A stretch of DNA of 64,000 nucleotides, from the NCBI GenBank assembly GCA_963575745.1, contig CAUYUJ010014604.1, positions 692,023 to 756,022 on the forward strand. The letters are read 5' to 3'. The translations under genes were made by a program, and so were the position numbers. A model generated the notes under the pieces. The model saw only the letters and a program-made list of their open reading frames with translations. It made no database searches and was not told where the DNA came from. Shown piece by piece: positions 24,178 through 33,340 of the stretch (its first letter is position 1; every line of letters starts with the position of its first letter). Source of the stretch: Prorocentrum cordatum (taxonomy: Eukaryota; Sar; Dinophyceae; Prorocentrales; Prorocentraceae).

Positions 24178-25596
24178 ATGATTGCGATCATCGGCACGTT
24201 CGTTGAGGGCGACGTGCAGGAGACGGTCCAGAGCATGCTGCACGCGCAGGACCCCGTGGACTTCTGGGACCCCGCTGGGTTCGCAGCGGATGGCAGCATG
24301 GACAATTTCGCCCGCCAGCAACGGACAGAGCTGAAGCACGGCCTCATGAGCATGGTGGCGACTATGGGCTCCATCACCCTGGAGATCGCTGGCAAACTGC
24401 CGGGGTTCCTGTCACCGTCCAAGGGCCGCGCCGTCAAGGACATCCTGAACGACCTCAGCGCCATCTCCGAAGTTCCCGCGGCGGGCGGCTTGGAGCAAAT
24501 CGCGGCCTACTGTACGCTCTGCGAGCTGTTCCAGGGCCAGTCTGCTGGCGCCGATGCCTCGGCGGGCGACTTCGACTGGAAGGTGCTGACGGCCAGCGTC
24601 GCCGCGGTGAGGCGGTCGAAGCTGGCGGCTAAGATCGCCAACTTTCGTTTGGCCATCATGGCGGTCATCGGCGTGCTCTTCCAGGATTTGGAGGGCGCCC
24701 CTCCTCCTCCTTTTACCTCTCCCGTCACGGGGCCAGGAACTCAGAATTTCGAAGCGGATCCAGCCGTGGTGACCAGGGCGAGTGGCGACCATCCGGAGGA
24801 TCCTGCCGCTGTTGAAGTGGGGCCCGTTAGGCCAGAAGGGAACGTGGTTTCGACGAATCTCCAAGGTGAAAAGGGGCCCGTTAGGCCAGATGCAAATCGT
24901 GGTGTCTCGAGCCCCAGCCCCTTCCCCGACGGCCGCCCTGAGCGCGGGCCACCTCGTCGCTTCGTGGCGACGACAGACGACCGTCCGGGGGATCCTGCCA
25001 CGGCTGACATGGGGCCCGTTCGGCCAGAAGTGGACGCGTTTCCGATATTATCGAATTTCCAAGGTGAAATGGGGCCCGTTAGGCCAGATGCAAATCGTGG
25101 TGTCTCGAGCCCCAGCCCCTTCCCCGACGGCCGCCCTAAGCGCGGGCCACATCGGCGCCCCGTGGCGACGACAGACGACCATCCAGACTCACAGCGAACT
25201 ATCCGGACTCGCAGCGAAGGAAACGGAGACGTTCCGCACGCGTCTGGCAGTCAGGAATCGGCGGTGGAAGTGCTGGAGGACGAGGACTACGACAACGACG
25301 TGGTGATAGCCCTCCAGTGTCAGCAGCAGCATCCTCACACTTCTGACATGACTAAAAAGCATCCGCACCAACTCGCTGGCAAACCTGACCTTCGCGCCCC
25401 CCGATGTCCGAGCCCCGATGCCCCGCCGAGCAACCCTGGCGGCCAGCAGACCTCTCCAAGCGAAGCAGGACTCTTTAGACCAGCAGCGGTGGTTCCTCAC
25501 GACTCCGACGAAGAGGTCACCTTTGCACCCTTGCCTCCCTGTGCCTCGCTGGCACCCTTGCCTCCCTCCCTTGCCCCCCTCCCTTGCCTCCCCTGA
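24178..25596 (+). CDS. 472-residue protein with duplicated domain and GPVRP repeats
   Basis: Residues 1-160 are the intact form of the tandemly duplicated domain (TMGSITLEIAGKLPGF, CTLCELFQGQSAGADA), with short hydrophobic helices. A third partial unit starts near residue 150 (KIANFRLAIMAVIGVLFQ). Residues about 200-340 contain two to three repeats of about 65 residues with GPVRP, DANRGVSSPSPFPDGRP and VATTDD. The DNA repeat units start near 24782, 24964 and 25162. An acidic segment EVLEDEDYDNDV follows. The last 30 residues are encoded by a pyrimidine tract (PLPPCASLAPLPP) and may really be intron, so the true protein may continue into the frame at 25.64 kb. No known family recognised. The ATG at 24178 has no leader relic, and the coding unit may begin upstream. 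Confidence 0.55.
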   Translation: MIAIIGTFVEGDVQETVQSMLHAQDPVDFWDPAGFAADGSMDNFARQQRTELKHGLMSMVATMGSITLEIAGKLPGFLSPSKGRAVKDILNDLSAISEVPAAGGLEQIAAYCTLCELFQGQSAGADASAGDFDWKVLTASVAAVRRSKLAAKIANFRLAIMAVIGVLFQDLEGAPPPPFTSPVTGPGTQNFEADPAVVTRASGDHPEDPAAVEVGPVRPEGNVVSTNLQGEKGPVRPDANRGVSSPSPFPDGRPERGPPRRFVATTDDRPGDPATADMGPVRPEVDAFPILSNFQGEMGPVRPDANRGVSSPSPFPDGRPKRGPHRRPVATTDDHPDSQRTIRTRSEGNGDVPHASGSQESAVEVLEDEDYDNDVVIALQCQQQHPHTSDMTKKHPHQLAGKPDLRAPRCPSPDAPPSNPGGQQTSPSEAGLFRPAAVVPHDSDEEVTFAPLPPCASLAPLPPSLAPLPCLP

Positions 25597-25679
25597 GGTC
25601 TCCTTGCGCCCGTGCCTCCCTTGCGCCCCCTGCGCCCAGGGGGCGCTACTGGGACCGGGACCGCGGCATTGGCAGGGGC

Positions 25680-26429
25680 ATGGAGAGCGCCCCCTGGCGC
25701 CGGCCAGAATCGCGCAGCTCTTACCGCAGGGGCGATCGCCGCCGCCCCGACACCAGCCGGGCGCGGGCTATCTTCCGCGTTGGCTGGCAGCGCCGCCCAC
25801 GCGAGACAGCGGTCGCGCACCTGGAGAGGCTGCAGGCGGAAGGGGGATACTACTTCAACGCAGCCTGGCATTCGTGGTGCAGGCATATGTGCAAGGATCA
25901 GGGCAAAGGCACATCCAAAGACCAGGTCCCTTTCGACCGTAGCCGCTGGCAGCATTGGATCATTGACATATTCCTGGATGACATGAGCACCAACAACCAT
26001 CGCGCGGAGGCGTGGTCCCGCAGCGCAGGCGTTTACGTGGACTGGGATAGGGGGCAGAGGCTGTGCCAGGACGTACAGAGGAAAAAAGAGGTCGCCAAGG
26101 GTGACGGGCGCGAAGAGGACCAGGCGCGCACCCCGGGTACCACGGCACCTGGACTGGAAAGCGCCCGCGGCGCTGACCTGCCGACGACCTGGCCCCCTCG
26201 CCCTATGACAGCACGACGCAACCGTCTCCGCGCTCCCACCACCTGTGCCCCGTCCCTTTCCCCCCACCTGTGCCCCGTTGCCCGCTGTCCCACCCTCGCC
26301 CCGCGGCAGCGCGACGCAACCTCCCCCGCGCTCCCACCACCTGTGCCCCCGACCTCCACCCCGCCTTTTTCACATGGCTTGGGGCCGGGTGACCTCCCCT
26401 TCCCCCCCACCTGCACCCCATTGGCCTAG
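25680..26429 (+). CDS. Probable exon of the 24.2-kb gene
   Basis: The frame is open from a pyrimidine tract and CAG at 25638. Its first in-frame ATG is at 25680. Residues up to about 26160 look genuinely coding (IFRVGWQRRPRETAVAHLE, GGYYFNAAWHSWCRHMCK, QHWIIDIFLDDMSTNNH). After that it becomes Pro/Thr low complexity, likely untranslated or intronic. It follows the end of the 472-residue frame by less than 50 bp, so the two are probably parts of one gene joined by a small intron. The exact donor could not be fixed, because the obvious GT at 25516 does not preserve the frame. No family recognised. Confidence 0.45.
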   Translation: MESAPWRRPESRSSYRRGDRRRPDTSRARAIFRVGWQRRPRETAVAHLERLQAEGGYYFNAAWHSWCRHMCKDQGKGTSKDQVPFDRSRWQHWIIDIFLDDMSTNNHRAEAWSRSAGVYVDWDRGQRLCQDVQRKKEVAKGDGREEDQARTPGTTAPGLESARGADLPTTWPPRPMTARRNRLRAPTTCAPSLSPHLCPVARCPTLAPRQRDATSPALPPPVPPTSTPPFSHGLGPGDLPFPPTCTPLA

Positions 26430-27510
26430 TGGCGCCCACGTTCCACGGGCTACGACGACTTGCCACTCCACCTGGTCCCCGTCTTTTCCGTCTCCTCCCC
26501 TCCCCCTCTCCCGTCTTCAAGGATCTGGGACCCTGTGTCCCACCTGTGCCCATCTCGGGCCCTTCCCTCTGTGACTTCAAGGATCTGGGACCTTGTGTCC
26601 CACCTGTGCCCATCGGGGGCCGTTCCCCCTGTGAACATCTGCGATGCGGACTGGAGCATCGACGACTGGCGTGGCACGCCCTGTCTTTACCTGCAATGGG
26701 ACCTTGTGTCCTACCTGTACCCATAGGGGCTTGCCCCCCACGTGAGCACCCACGGTGCAGGCTGACGCGACTTCGGCTGGCAGGGAATGCCGGCCTCTCT
26801 CCTCCCTGTTCGCTTCGCCCCCCCCCGCTCGCTCCTTCCCCCCCCCATGGCAGCAGCGCCCGGCACAGCTCGGCTTCGGCCCGGTGCTGGGCACTGCACC
26901 TTGCCGCCTCGGCGGCCCCGCTCGCCTTGGCGCTGCGCGGCTCAGGCCCGGCCCTCGGCCATGCGGACGTCAGCGCATCGTGTGTGGCACCCGCCCGTCT
27001 TCACGCGCTGACTGTGCAGGTCAGGTTTCCCCCCTGCGCTCCACCGACATCCAGTCGGACACGGACGGCCCTGTCTCTGGCCGCACCGCTTGCTGGCTGC
27101 TTCTTGGACGTGGATTGGACTACCACCCCAGACCGCTTCCGACCACCCGGTGGCACAACGCTGCACATCGCCTTCGTGGTCCTCCTCTTCTCCTGGGCCC
27201 TTTCCTCACCATCCAGTGGCACAACGTTGCTCATCGCCTTCATGGTGGACTTCCCCCCCCTGGACGTCGACCTGGCTGGTCGCGTACAAGGTCCTCCTAT
27301 GCAGCGCTTGAGGATGGTGTTTACGTAGCGCCGTTGACGGCAACACCACACCGCTCACCTTCCGGGTCTTCGCCTCCGGCTCTTGTCCAAGGCGTTCCTT
27401 TTCCTGTGCAAGCTCCTCGGCGCCGCCCTCACCCCGGCCCGCCCTCCGGCCGCCTGAGGCCCCGCCCGCCTGTGCCCTGTCTCCCCAACTAGAGCTGTGC
27501 GTGGCCCGCC
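26430..27510. other. Pyrimidine-rich stretch with short duplications
   Basis: A 60-bp unit, GGATCTGGGACC.TGTGTCCCACCTGTGCCCATC, occurs twice at 26521-26640 with a third partial copy at 26695. A 70-bp unit containing GGTGGCACAACG is duplicated at 27125-27250. No gene seen. Confidence 0.55.
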
Positions 27511-27554
27511 TAGCTTTTACCGGAAGAGGTTCGCTCTCGCCCCGCAGACCAAAA
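27511..27554. other. Dispersed 45-bp segment beside a GT-rich tract, copy 2
   Basis: TAGCTTTTACCGGAAGAGG followed by TTCGCTCTCGCCCCGC; see 1148-1192. Again followed by GTGTGCGTGTG. Confidence 0.75.
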
Positions 27555-27635
27555 GGTGTGCGTGTGCATGTGTGCGTGCGTTTTTCTGTTCACTCAATTT
27601 CTTTTCTCTCGGGTTCGCAGCGTGCGTGACATGCC

Positions 27636-27660
27636 AGAGGCTTGAGAAAGAGAGTGAGAG

Positions 27661-27732
<72 letters not shown>

Positions 27733-27733
27733 C

Positions 27734-27769
<36 letters not shown>

Positions 27770-27782
27770 AGAGAAAGAGAGC
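27636..27782. repeat. GA microsatellite
   Basis: Almost pure GA with a few AAAG and CGATAG interruptions. Confidence 0.97.
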
Positions 27783-27849
27783 CGTCAGGGCCTGCGCGGG
27801 CGGGCCTGAACCCTCAGTGCATGTTGCTCTTGTTTGCCGAGGTCGGAGT

Positions 27850-28470
27850 GCTGAGTTCTGAGATGGTGGACGTTGGAAGTCGATGGAGGGTGGTGGAAGT
27901 GGAGGCTCGGAAGTTGGATGCTGGAGTCGGGGTGCTGGGTTGATGGAGGTTGGAGGTGGTTCGTCGGAGGCTGAAGTGGAGAACCCGGTGCTGGACGCTG
28001 GATGTCGGAGCGCTGAACTGGCGGACGATGGAGGTCGATAGGTGTAGATGGAGCTGGAGGTGAAACGTCGGATGTGAAAAACTGTAGGTCGGAGTGTTGA
28101 CTTGGTGAAGATTGGAGGTCGATAGGTGGGAGTGGAAGTGGATAGGCGGATGATGGATGCTGCATGTCGGAATGCACAGCTGGTGCAGGTTGGAGGTCAG
28201 TAGGTGGAAGTGGCAGCGGCCTGTGCCCTGGGTTCATGCTGACGCGGCGTCTGGAGGTCGGAGTGCTGCGATGGTGGAAGCTGGAGGTCAGTGGTGGAGG
28301 TGGATGTGGAAGGTCGGGTGCTGGATGATGGAGGTCTTAATGCTGAACTGGTGAAGGTTGGGGGCCGACCGTCGGAGGTGAAGTGGGAAGTCGGTTTTGG
28401 ATGCTGGAGGTCGTACTGCTGAGTTGTTGGAGGATGGAAGTCGATATGTGGAGGTGGAGGTGTGCATCAC
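27850..28470. repeat. 75-bp GGTGGAGGTCGATAGGTGG minisatellite, block 1
   Basis: Units carry GGAGGTCGATAGGTGG, AAGTGGA, GGATGCTGGA and GGTCGGAGTGCTGA. Minus-strand frames read Ser/Leu/His/Gln repeats; I treat them as repeat-derived. Confidence 0.85.
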
Positions 28471-28486
28471 AATGTGTTAGTGAGAG

Positions 28487-28655
28487 GTTGATACATAGTG
28501 TTTCGGGGTGCTAACTGTGACAATCATTGCCCCGCTCATGTTGCATGCCTCCGCTCGCCGCCGTTATAGATCAATTTTTGATAGACAGTCGAGGTTGCTG
28601 CATAGTGTTTTAGGGGTGTGCTACCTGTGACCACTATTGCCCAGTTCATGTTGGA
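28487..28655. repeat. Direct repeat pair of about 60 bp
   Basis: CATAGTGTTTCGGGGTGCTA..TGTGACAATCATTGCCCC..CATGTTG at 28493 and CATAGTGTTTTAGGGGTG..TGTGACCACTATTGCCCAG..CATGTTG at 28597. Confidence 0.8.
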
Positions 28656-28659
28656 GTAG

Positions 28660-29100
28660 GTGCTGGTGCTGGTGCCGGCGTGAGTGCAGACGTGGCCGCT
28701 GTCCTCGATGCTGGCGTCGACGCTGCTGTAGGCGCCGGAGTTTGTGCCGGCGTCGGTAACGGCCGCGATTCTGGTGCAGGCGTTGGTATTTTCCGCCATT
28801 GCTAAGGAGAACATTCTCCCAACAAAGTGTGGCCCTTTTTTGGTGCCAAGGTCGTTGCTGGCGCCCATGCTCGTGAAGGCGTAGACGTTGGCGCCGGCGT
28901 TGGCACTGCCGTCGACGCTGGCGGCGATGCTGCCAGAGGCGCCGGAGTTGGCGTCGGCGTCGATGCTTGCGTCAATGCCGCTGGCGCTGGTGCCGGCGCA
29001 GGCGCCGGAGTTGGAACCAGGGTCGATGCTGGCGTCAAAGCTGGTGTGGATGTTGGCGCTGGTGCCGGCGCAGGCGCCGGATCTGGTACCAATGAAAATC
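28660..29100. repeat. GCTGGTGCCGGCGT minisatellite
   Basis: Degenerate 12-27 bp units with GGCGCTGGTGCCGGCG, GTCGATGCTGGCGTC and similar. Ala/Gly/Val frames on + and Ala/Pro/Thr frames on - result from it. Confidence 0.85.
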
Positions 29101-29109
29101 GGATGTCGG

Positions 29110-29580
29110 ATACTGGGGGTCCGGGTGCTGAGCTGGTGGAAGCTGGAGGTCGATAGGTGGAAGTAGAAGTGGAAACATCGGATGCTGGATGCTGGAGGTG
29201 GGAGTGGTAAGCTGGTGGAGGCTGGGGCGATAGGTGGAGGTGGAGGTGGAAAGTTGGATGCCGCATGCTGTAGATCAAGATGCTGAGCTGGTAGAGGCTG
29301 GAGGTTCATAGGTGGAAGTTGGAGTGGAAAATCGATTGGATGCTGGAGGTCGGAAGGCTGAGCTGGTGGAGTCTGGAGGTCGATAGGTGGAGATGGGTGC
29401 GAAGAGTCGGATGCTGGATGCTAGAGGTCGGAATGCTGAGCTGGTGGAGGCTGGAGGTCGATAGGTGGAGGTGGAAGCGGAAAGCCGGATGCTGGATGCT
29501 GGAGGTCGGAGTGCGGAGCTGATGCAGGCTGGAGGTCGATAGGTGGACGTGGAAGTGGAAAGTCGAATGCCACAAACCGA
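29110..29580. repeat. 75-bp GGTGGAGGTCGATAGGTGG minisatellite, block 2
   Basis: Five to six units, more regular than block 1. The GAGCTGGTGGAGGCTGGAGG core recurs near 29130, 29205, 29290, 29360, 29440 and 29517. Confidence 0.9.
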
Positions 29581-29837
29581 GCCTTAAGAGCTCGAAGGGC
29601 TATGATAGTGGAAAGGGGGGAGAGCATGCACTGTCTGTTGTAAGCTTTGCTTGCTGCGAGCGTGCAGTGCAACGCCTGGACGGCTCACCTAGTTTCTCTC
29701 CTCTCCCCTCTTGCTCTGCCACTCTCTTTCTGAAGGGCTTGGACGGATGCGATGCGCATGAGGGAGGAGGGCGAGGCGCATTAGGAGCAGGAATCAGCAT
29801 CCACTTGTGGAGTACATTGGTGTCGTGGTAAGGGAGG

Positions 29838-29863
29838 AGAGCGGGGATGATGATGATGATGAT

Positions 29864-29894
<31 letters not shown>

Positions 29895-29898
29895 ATGC

Positions 29899-29961
<63 letters not shown>

Positions 29962-30113
29962 GGATGAGGACGAGGAGGAGGAGGAGGAGGAAAAGGACGG
30001 GGGAAAGCAAGAGGAGGCGGAGGAGGAGGCGGAGGAGGAGGAGGAGGAAGAGGAGGAGGAGAAGGAGGAGGAAGAGGAGGAGGAGGAGGAGGAGGAGAAG
30101 GAGGTGGAGGAGG
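29838..30113. repeat. GAT array passing into GGA
   Basis: GAT at 29847-29965, then GGA/GAGG to 30113. Confidence 0.97.
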
Positions 30114-30129
30114 CAGTAGGAGCCCAACC

Positions 30130-30375
30130 GGCGCACGCCCGCGGACCGCTTCGCCGCTTCGTCTAGACCGCTTCTCCCTCGACCGCTTCGCCTGGATCCC
30201 TTTGCCCTCGACCGCTTCGCTTGCCCTCGACCGCTTCGGCCGGACCGCTGCGCTCATCCACTTCGCTTCGCTTGTGACTTACCTGCCTGCCTGTCAGGTG
30301 GCCCCCCCCCCGCCCTGTTGGGGTCCACCCGCCTGCCCGGTCCATTAGGGCCCGCCTGCCCGCCCGTCCATTAAG
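30130..30375. repeat. CTCGACCGCTTCGC and CCCGCCTGCC minisatellites
   Basis: About six 15-20 bp units of CCCTCGACCGCTTCGC, then CCGCCTGCCCG units related to those at 8.85 and 10.0 kb. Confidence 0.8.
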
Positions 30376-30424
30376 ATTGGAGAGGCCTTACGGCCAGTGC
30401 CGCCGACCTTGAACGACGACGACG

Positions 30425-30605
30425 CCGATGCTGACATGGGCCAAAGTGCTCTGGGATGCTTCTTGGGGTCCCTTCGGAGCGCTCTCGGGTGCCTCAGGGG
30501 AGTATTTTTGGGGCCTCTTGGGAGCCTCTTGGGTGCCTGTTGGGAGACTCCTGGGGCCTCTCGGGGCTTCCCAGGCACATCTTTGGGGTTTCTTGGGAGT
30601 GTCAT
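30425..30605. repeat. TTGGG-rich dispersed repeat, copy 3
   Basis: TCTTGGGGTCCCTTCGG, GCCTCTTGGGAGCCTCTTGG and similar units, ending in a T run at 30607-30622. Confidence 0.8.
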
Positions 30606-31509
30606 GTTTTTTTTTTTTTTTTCCATCGCCTATAAAGCGCGCTTTTCAGGGCCGATAAATACAGAGGCAGCGGCGTGCGGTTCGCAGGGTGAGCGGTTTG
30701 CGCGGTTTTGCAGTTTCATTGTTCACGGCCATGGAAATGGCACGGCGCGGCGCGGGGTCGCGCGAGGCGCGGCGCCGTGGCGCGCGAGAGCGCCCGCGCT
30801 GCGCGGGGGCGATCGGCAGGAGCGGTGCGCGTCCGCGCGCGGAGGGGCGGGGAGGGGCGCACGAAAACGTCTCCCCCCCCCCCCCTCCTGCGTGCGTGAG
30901 GGGTTGCGCCGCATCGGGGTCGCGGGGGGGGCACGCGAGTGCGCCCCCGCGCGCGGCGTTCTCACAGGTGTTGGAATATTATGGTGTCAGCCCGCAAGGC
31001 GCGCGGAAATGGGCGCGCGCTCGGCTTCCGCTTGCCCACCCGTGCCCACCCTGTGCCCCGGGGTGTGTGCTGCGCGCGGTGGCTCGCGTGCACGGCGCTC
31101 TTGGCTTCCTTCCTGGGCTCTGTCCTGCCCGTGCCCACCCGCCCGGGGGTGTGTGTCTGGCTCGCGCCTTGGGGCGCTCGGTTCGCTCGGTCCCACCCGT
31201 GCCCGCCCTCTTGGGGTGTGGGGTGTGGCTCGCGCTTGGGGGCGCTCGTCTGGTCGCGCGCTTTTGGACAGCGCGTGGTGGTGGCGGCGCGACCGCTGGT
31301 CGTGCTCGGTCGTGCGGCGGGGTGCGGCAGGGCGTCGGCGCCCGATGCCGCCCTCCCCCCGCGCGTCGTCGGTCCCGCAGGAGCGCGGACCTCCTACCGA
31401 GCAGCCAGCGGCGCACCCGTCGTGTTCGCCCTATGTTGGTGCACGCGCCGCCATAGCCGAGGCATTAATTGGGAGCCTTTCAGGCCGAGGGCTCGAAATG
31501 CCCGTTCGG
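30606..31509. other. GC-rich stretch with a 90-bp triplicate
   Basis: CCCGTGCCCACCC..GGGGTGTGTG..GGCTCGCG..GGCGCTC recurs near 31040, 31125 and 31195. I see no gene. Confidence 0.6.
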
Positions 31510-31830
31510 GTCCCCCGTCTGGGCACTCTCTTGGAGCTGTCTTGGGGGCCTCTTGGGCCGTCTTCGGACCCTCTTGGGCCGTCTTCGGACCCTCTTGGGT
31601 CGTTTTGGGGCCCTCTCGCAGGCCTCTTGGGCTACCTCGGGGCGATCTTGGGGGCCTCTTGGGCAGTCTTGGAGTGTCGGGAAGCCGAAAAGGCGAGAAC
31701 CCCAACATGTATCAAAAACTTGGGGAACATGAATTATGTTTGCCTCTTGGGGTCCTCTTGGGAGAGCTCTTGGAGGCCTCCTGGGGCGTCTTGGAAACTT
31801 CTTGGGCCGTCTGGAGGCTAACCCTGGGAA
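31510..31830. repeat. TTGGG-rich dispersed repeat, copy 4
   Basis: Same layout as 15.15-15.83 kb, with an island GGAAGCCGAAAAGGCGAGAA at 31679. Confidence 0.85.
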
Positions 31831-32039
31831 GCAATCGGTAAACCTCCCCCCCCCCTCGTCAGAGGAAATTATAACGATTCTGGCACCTGGGCCGGGGCGG
31901 AAGCGATATCCCCCGCAGGTCACCAGAGGTCCGCGGAGGGGAGGTCCCCGGAGGTTCCCAGGAGGCATCCAGAAAGGCCTCCACAAGCCTCTGAATGCCC
32001 GGTCCCCTTGTAGTCCAGAGCCCAGCGACAAGGCACGCC

Positions 32040-32246
32040 TGCCCAGAGTCGCTTCCTGTGATTCTGTGCGTTTCTGTGAGATTCCTCAAAGATTCTTTTA
32101 ATACTCCGATTGGCTTCTTTTGAGATTCCTTGCCGTTTCCATTGTGATTCTTTTGGGACTCCTTTGAGACTCCTCTGGTGTTCCTTTGATGTTATTCTGG
32201 GGGTCCCTTGAGGTTCTGGTCATATCCCTTTGATGCCCCATTGCTT
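32040..32246. repeat. GATTCCTTTGG-type quasi-repeats
   Basis: Degenerate 12-15 bp units with GAGATTCCT and TTTGGGACTCC. The same texture continues inside the 393-bp duplication. Confidence 0.6.
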
Positions 32247-33003
32247 AAGGGAGCATCACATCGACATCTGGGGCCGGTGGATTATTTTACTTTCAATGAG
32301 TGTGCTAACATATCGCGGGGGGGTTCGCGGAATCCGTCTGCGATGTCTCTCCGTGGACTCTCCCATAGGATCCCCTGAAATAATCAATTTCCCTGGTGCG
32401 GTCGCAATAGGGTTTGCTTATGTCCACGCGAGCCCGCGTTTTCCAAATTCCTTAGATTCCTTCGTGGTTCGCTTGAGCTGCCGCTGAGATGCCTTCGCGA
32501 TTTCTGTTGGGCTCCTTTAAGATTGCTTTGAACTTCCATTGGTTCCCTTGATCTCATGCGTGGGATTCTTTGTGATATTATTATGGGATTCCTTTGGGGG
32601 TCCTTTCAAGTTCCTCTGACATTCCTTCGACAATCCCTGAAGGGAGCATCACATCGACCTCCGGACGCTGTGGATAATTTCATTTTCGATAAATGTGCTA
32701 ACATATCGCGGGGGGGGTCGCGGAATCCGTCTGCGATATCCCTCCGTGGACTCTCCCATAGGACCCCCTGAAAAAATCCAGATTGCGGTCGCAATAGGGT
32801 TTGCTTATGTCCACGCGAGCCCGCGTTTTCCAGATTCCTTAGATTCCTTCGTGGTTCGTTTGAGCTGCCGTTGAGATCCCTTTGCGATTGCTGTGGGGTT
32901 CCTTTCAGATTACTTTGAATTTCCAACAGGGTTCCTTTGAGATTCTGCGTGGGCTTCCTTCTGCGATTCCTCTGGGATTCCTTTGGGGGGTCCTTTCAAG
33001 TAT
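32247..33003. repeat. Tandem duplication with a 393-bp period
   Basis: Copy 1 starts at 32247 and copy 2 at 32640, both with AAGGGAGCATCACATCGAC. Shared blocks include GTGCTAACATATCGCGGGGG, CGGAATCCGTCTGCGAT and GGTCGCAATAGGGTTTGC. A relative of the first block (GCTAACGATATCGCCGG) occurs twice at 36.11-36.19 kb. Confidence 0.92.
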
Positions 33004-33195
33004 AGTTGCTTGCGGTGATTTCATTGTTTGCCATTTTTGATTTACCTTTGATTTCCGATGCGCGTCAGTTTCCCAGTGTTCTGGCAAGGCGGGAACCCAT
33101 TGGCAAGCGTTCGTGCGCATTGGTTCTTCAGGCTGTCGCCTCACGTTGCCGCCAGCTTCGGGCCCGGGGGGGCAAATTAATTCATTACTTTATTT

Positions 33196-33230
33196 CCCAA
33201 ACATCCTGTGGTGTTGGGTCCTCGTTTTGA
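33196..33230 (+). other. Conserved head of the satellite element
   Basis: CCTGTGGTGTTGGGTCCTCG followed by TTTTGA; inverse of 761-800. A shorter relative, GGTCCTCGTTTTGA, begins the repeat at 59.84 kb. Confidence 0.75.
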
Positions 33231-33340
33231 AGAGACGGTGGCCCGCGTCTCCTCTCCTCCTCCTCTCCTCTCCTCTCCTCTCCTCCTCCTCCTCCTCCTC
33301 CTCCTCCTCCTCCTCCTCCTCCTCCCACCATCATCATCGT
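33231..33340. repeat. TCC array
   Basis: TCC/TCTCC repeat between the head and the satellite, ending in CATCATCATCGTCATC. Confidence 0.95.

Noticed and set aside
28536-29309. 257-codon - frame
   Set aside because: Built from two different minisatellites; no non-repetitive segment.
30397-31821. 474-codon + frame
   Set aside because: Runs through two TTGGG-rich repeats and GC-rich low-complexity sequence; no domain seen.
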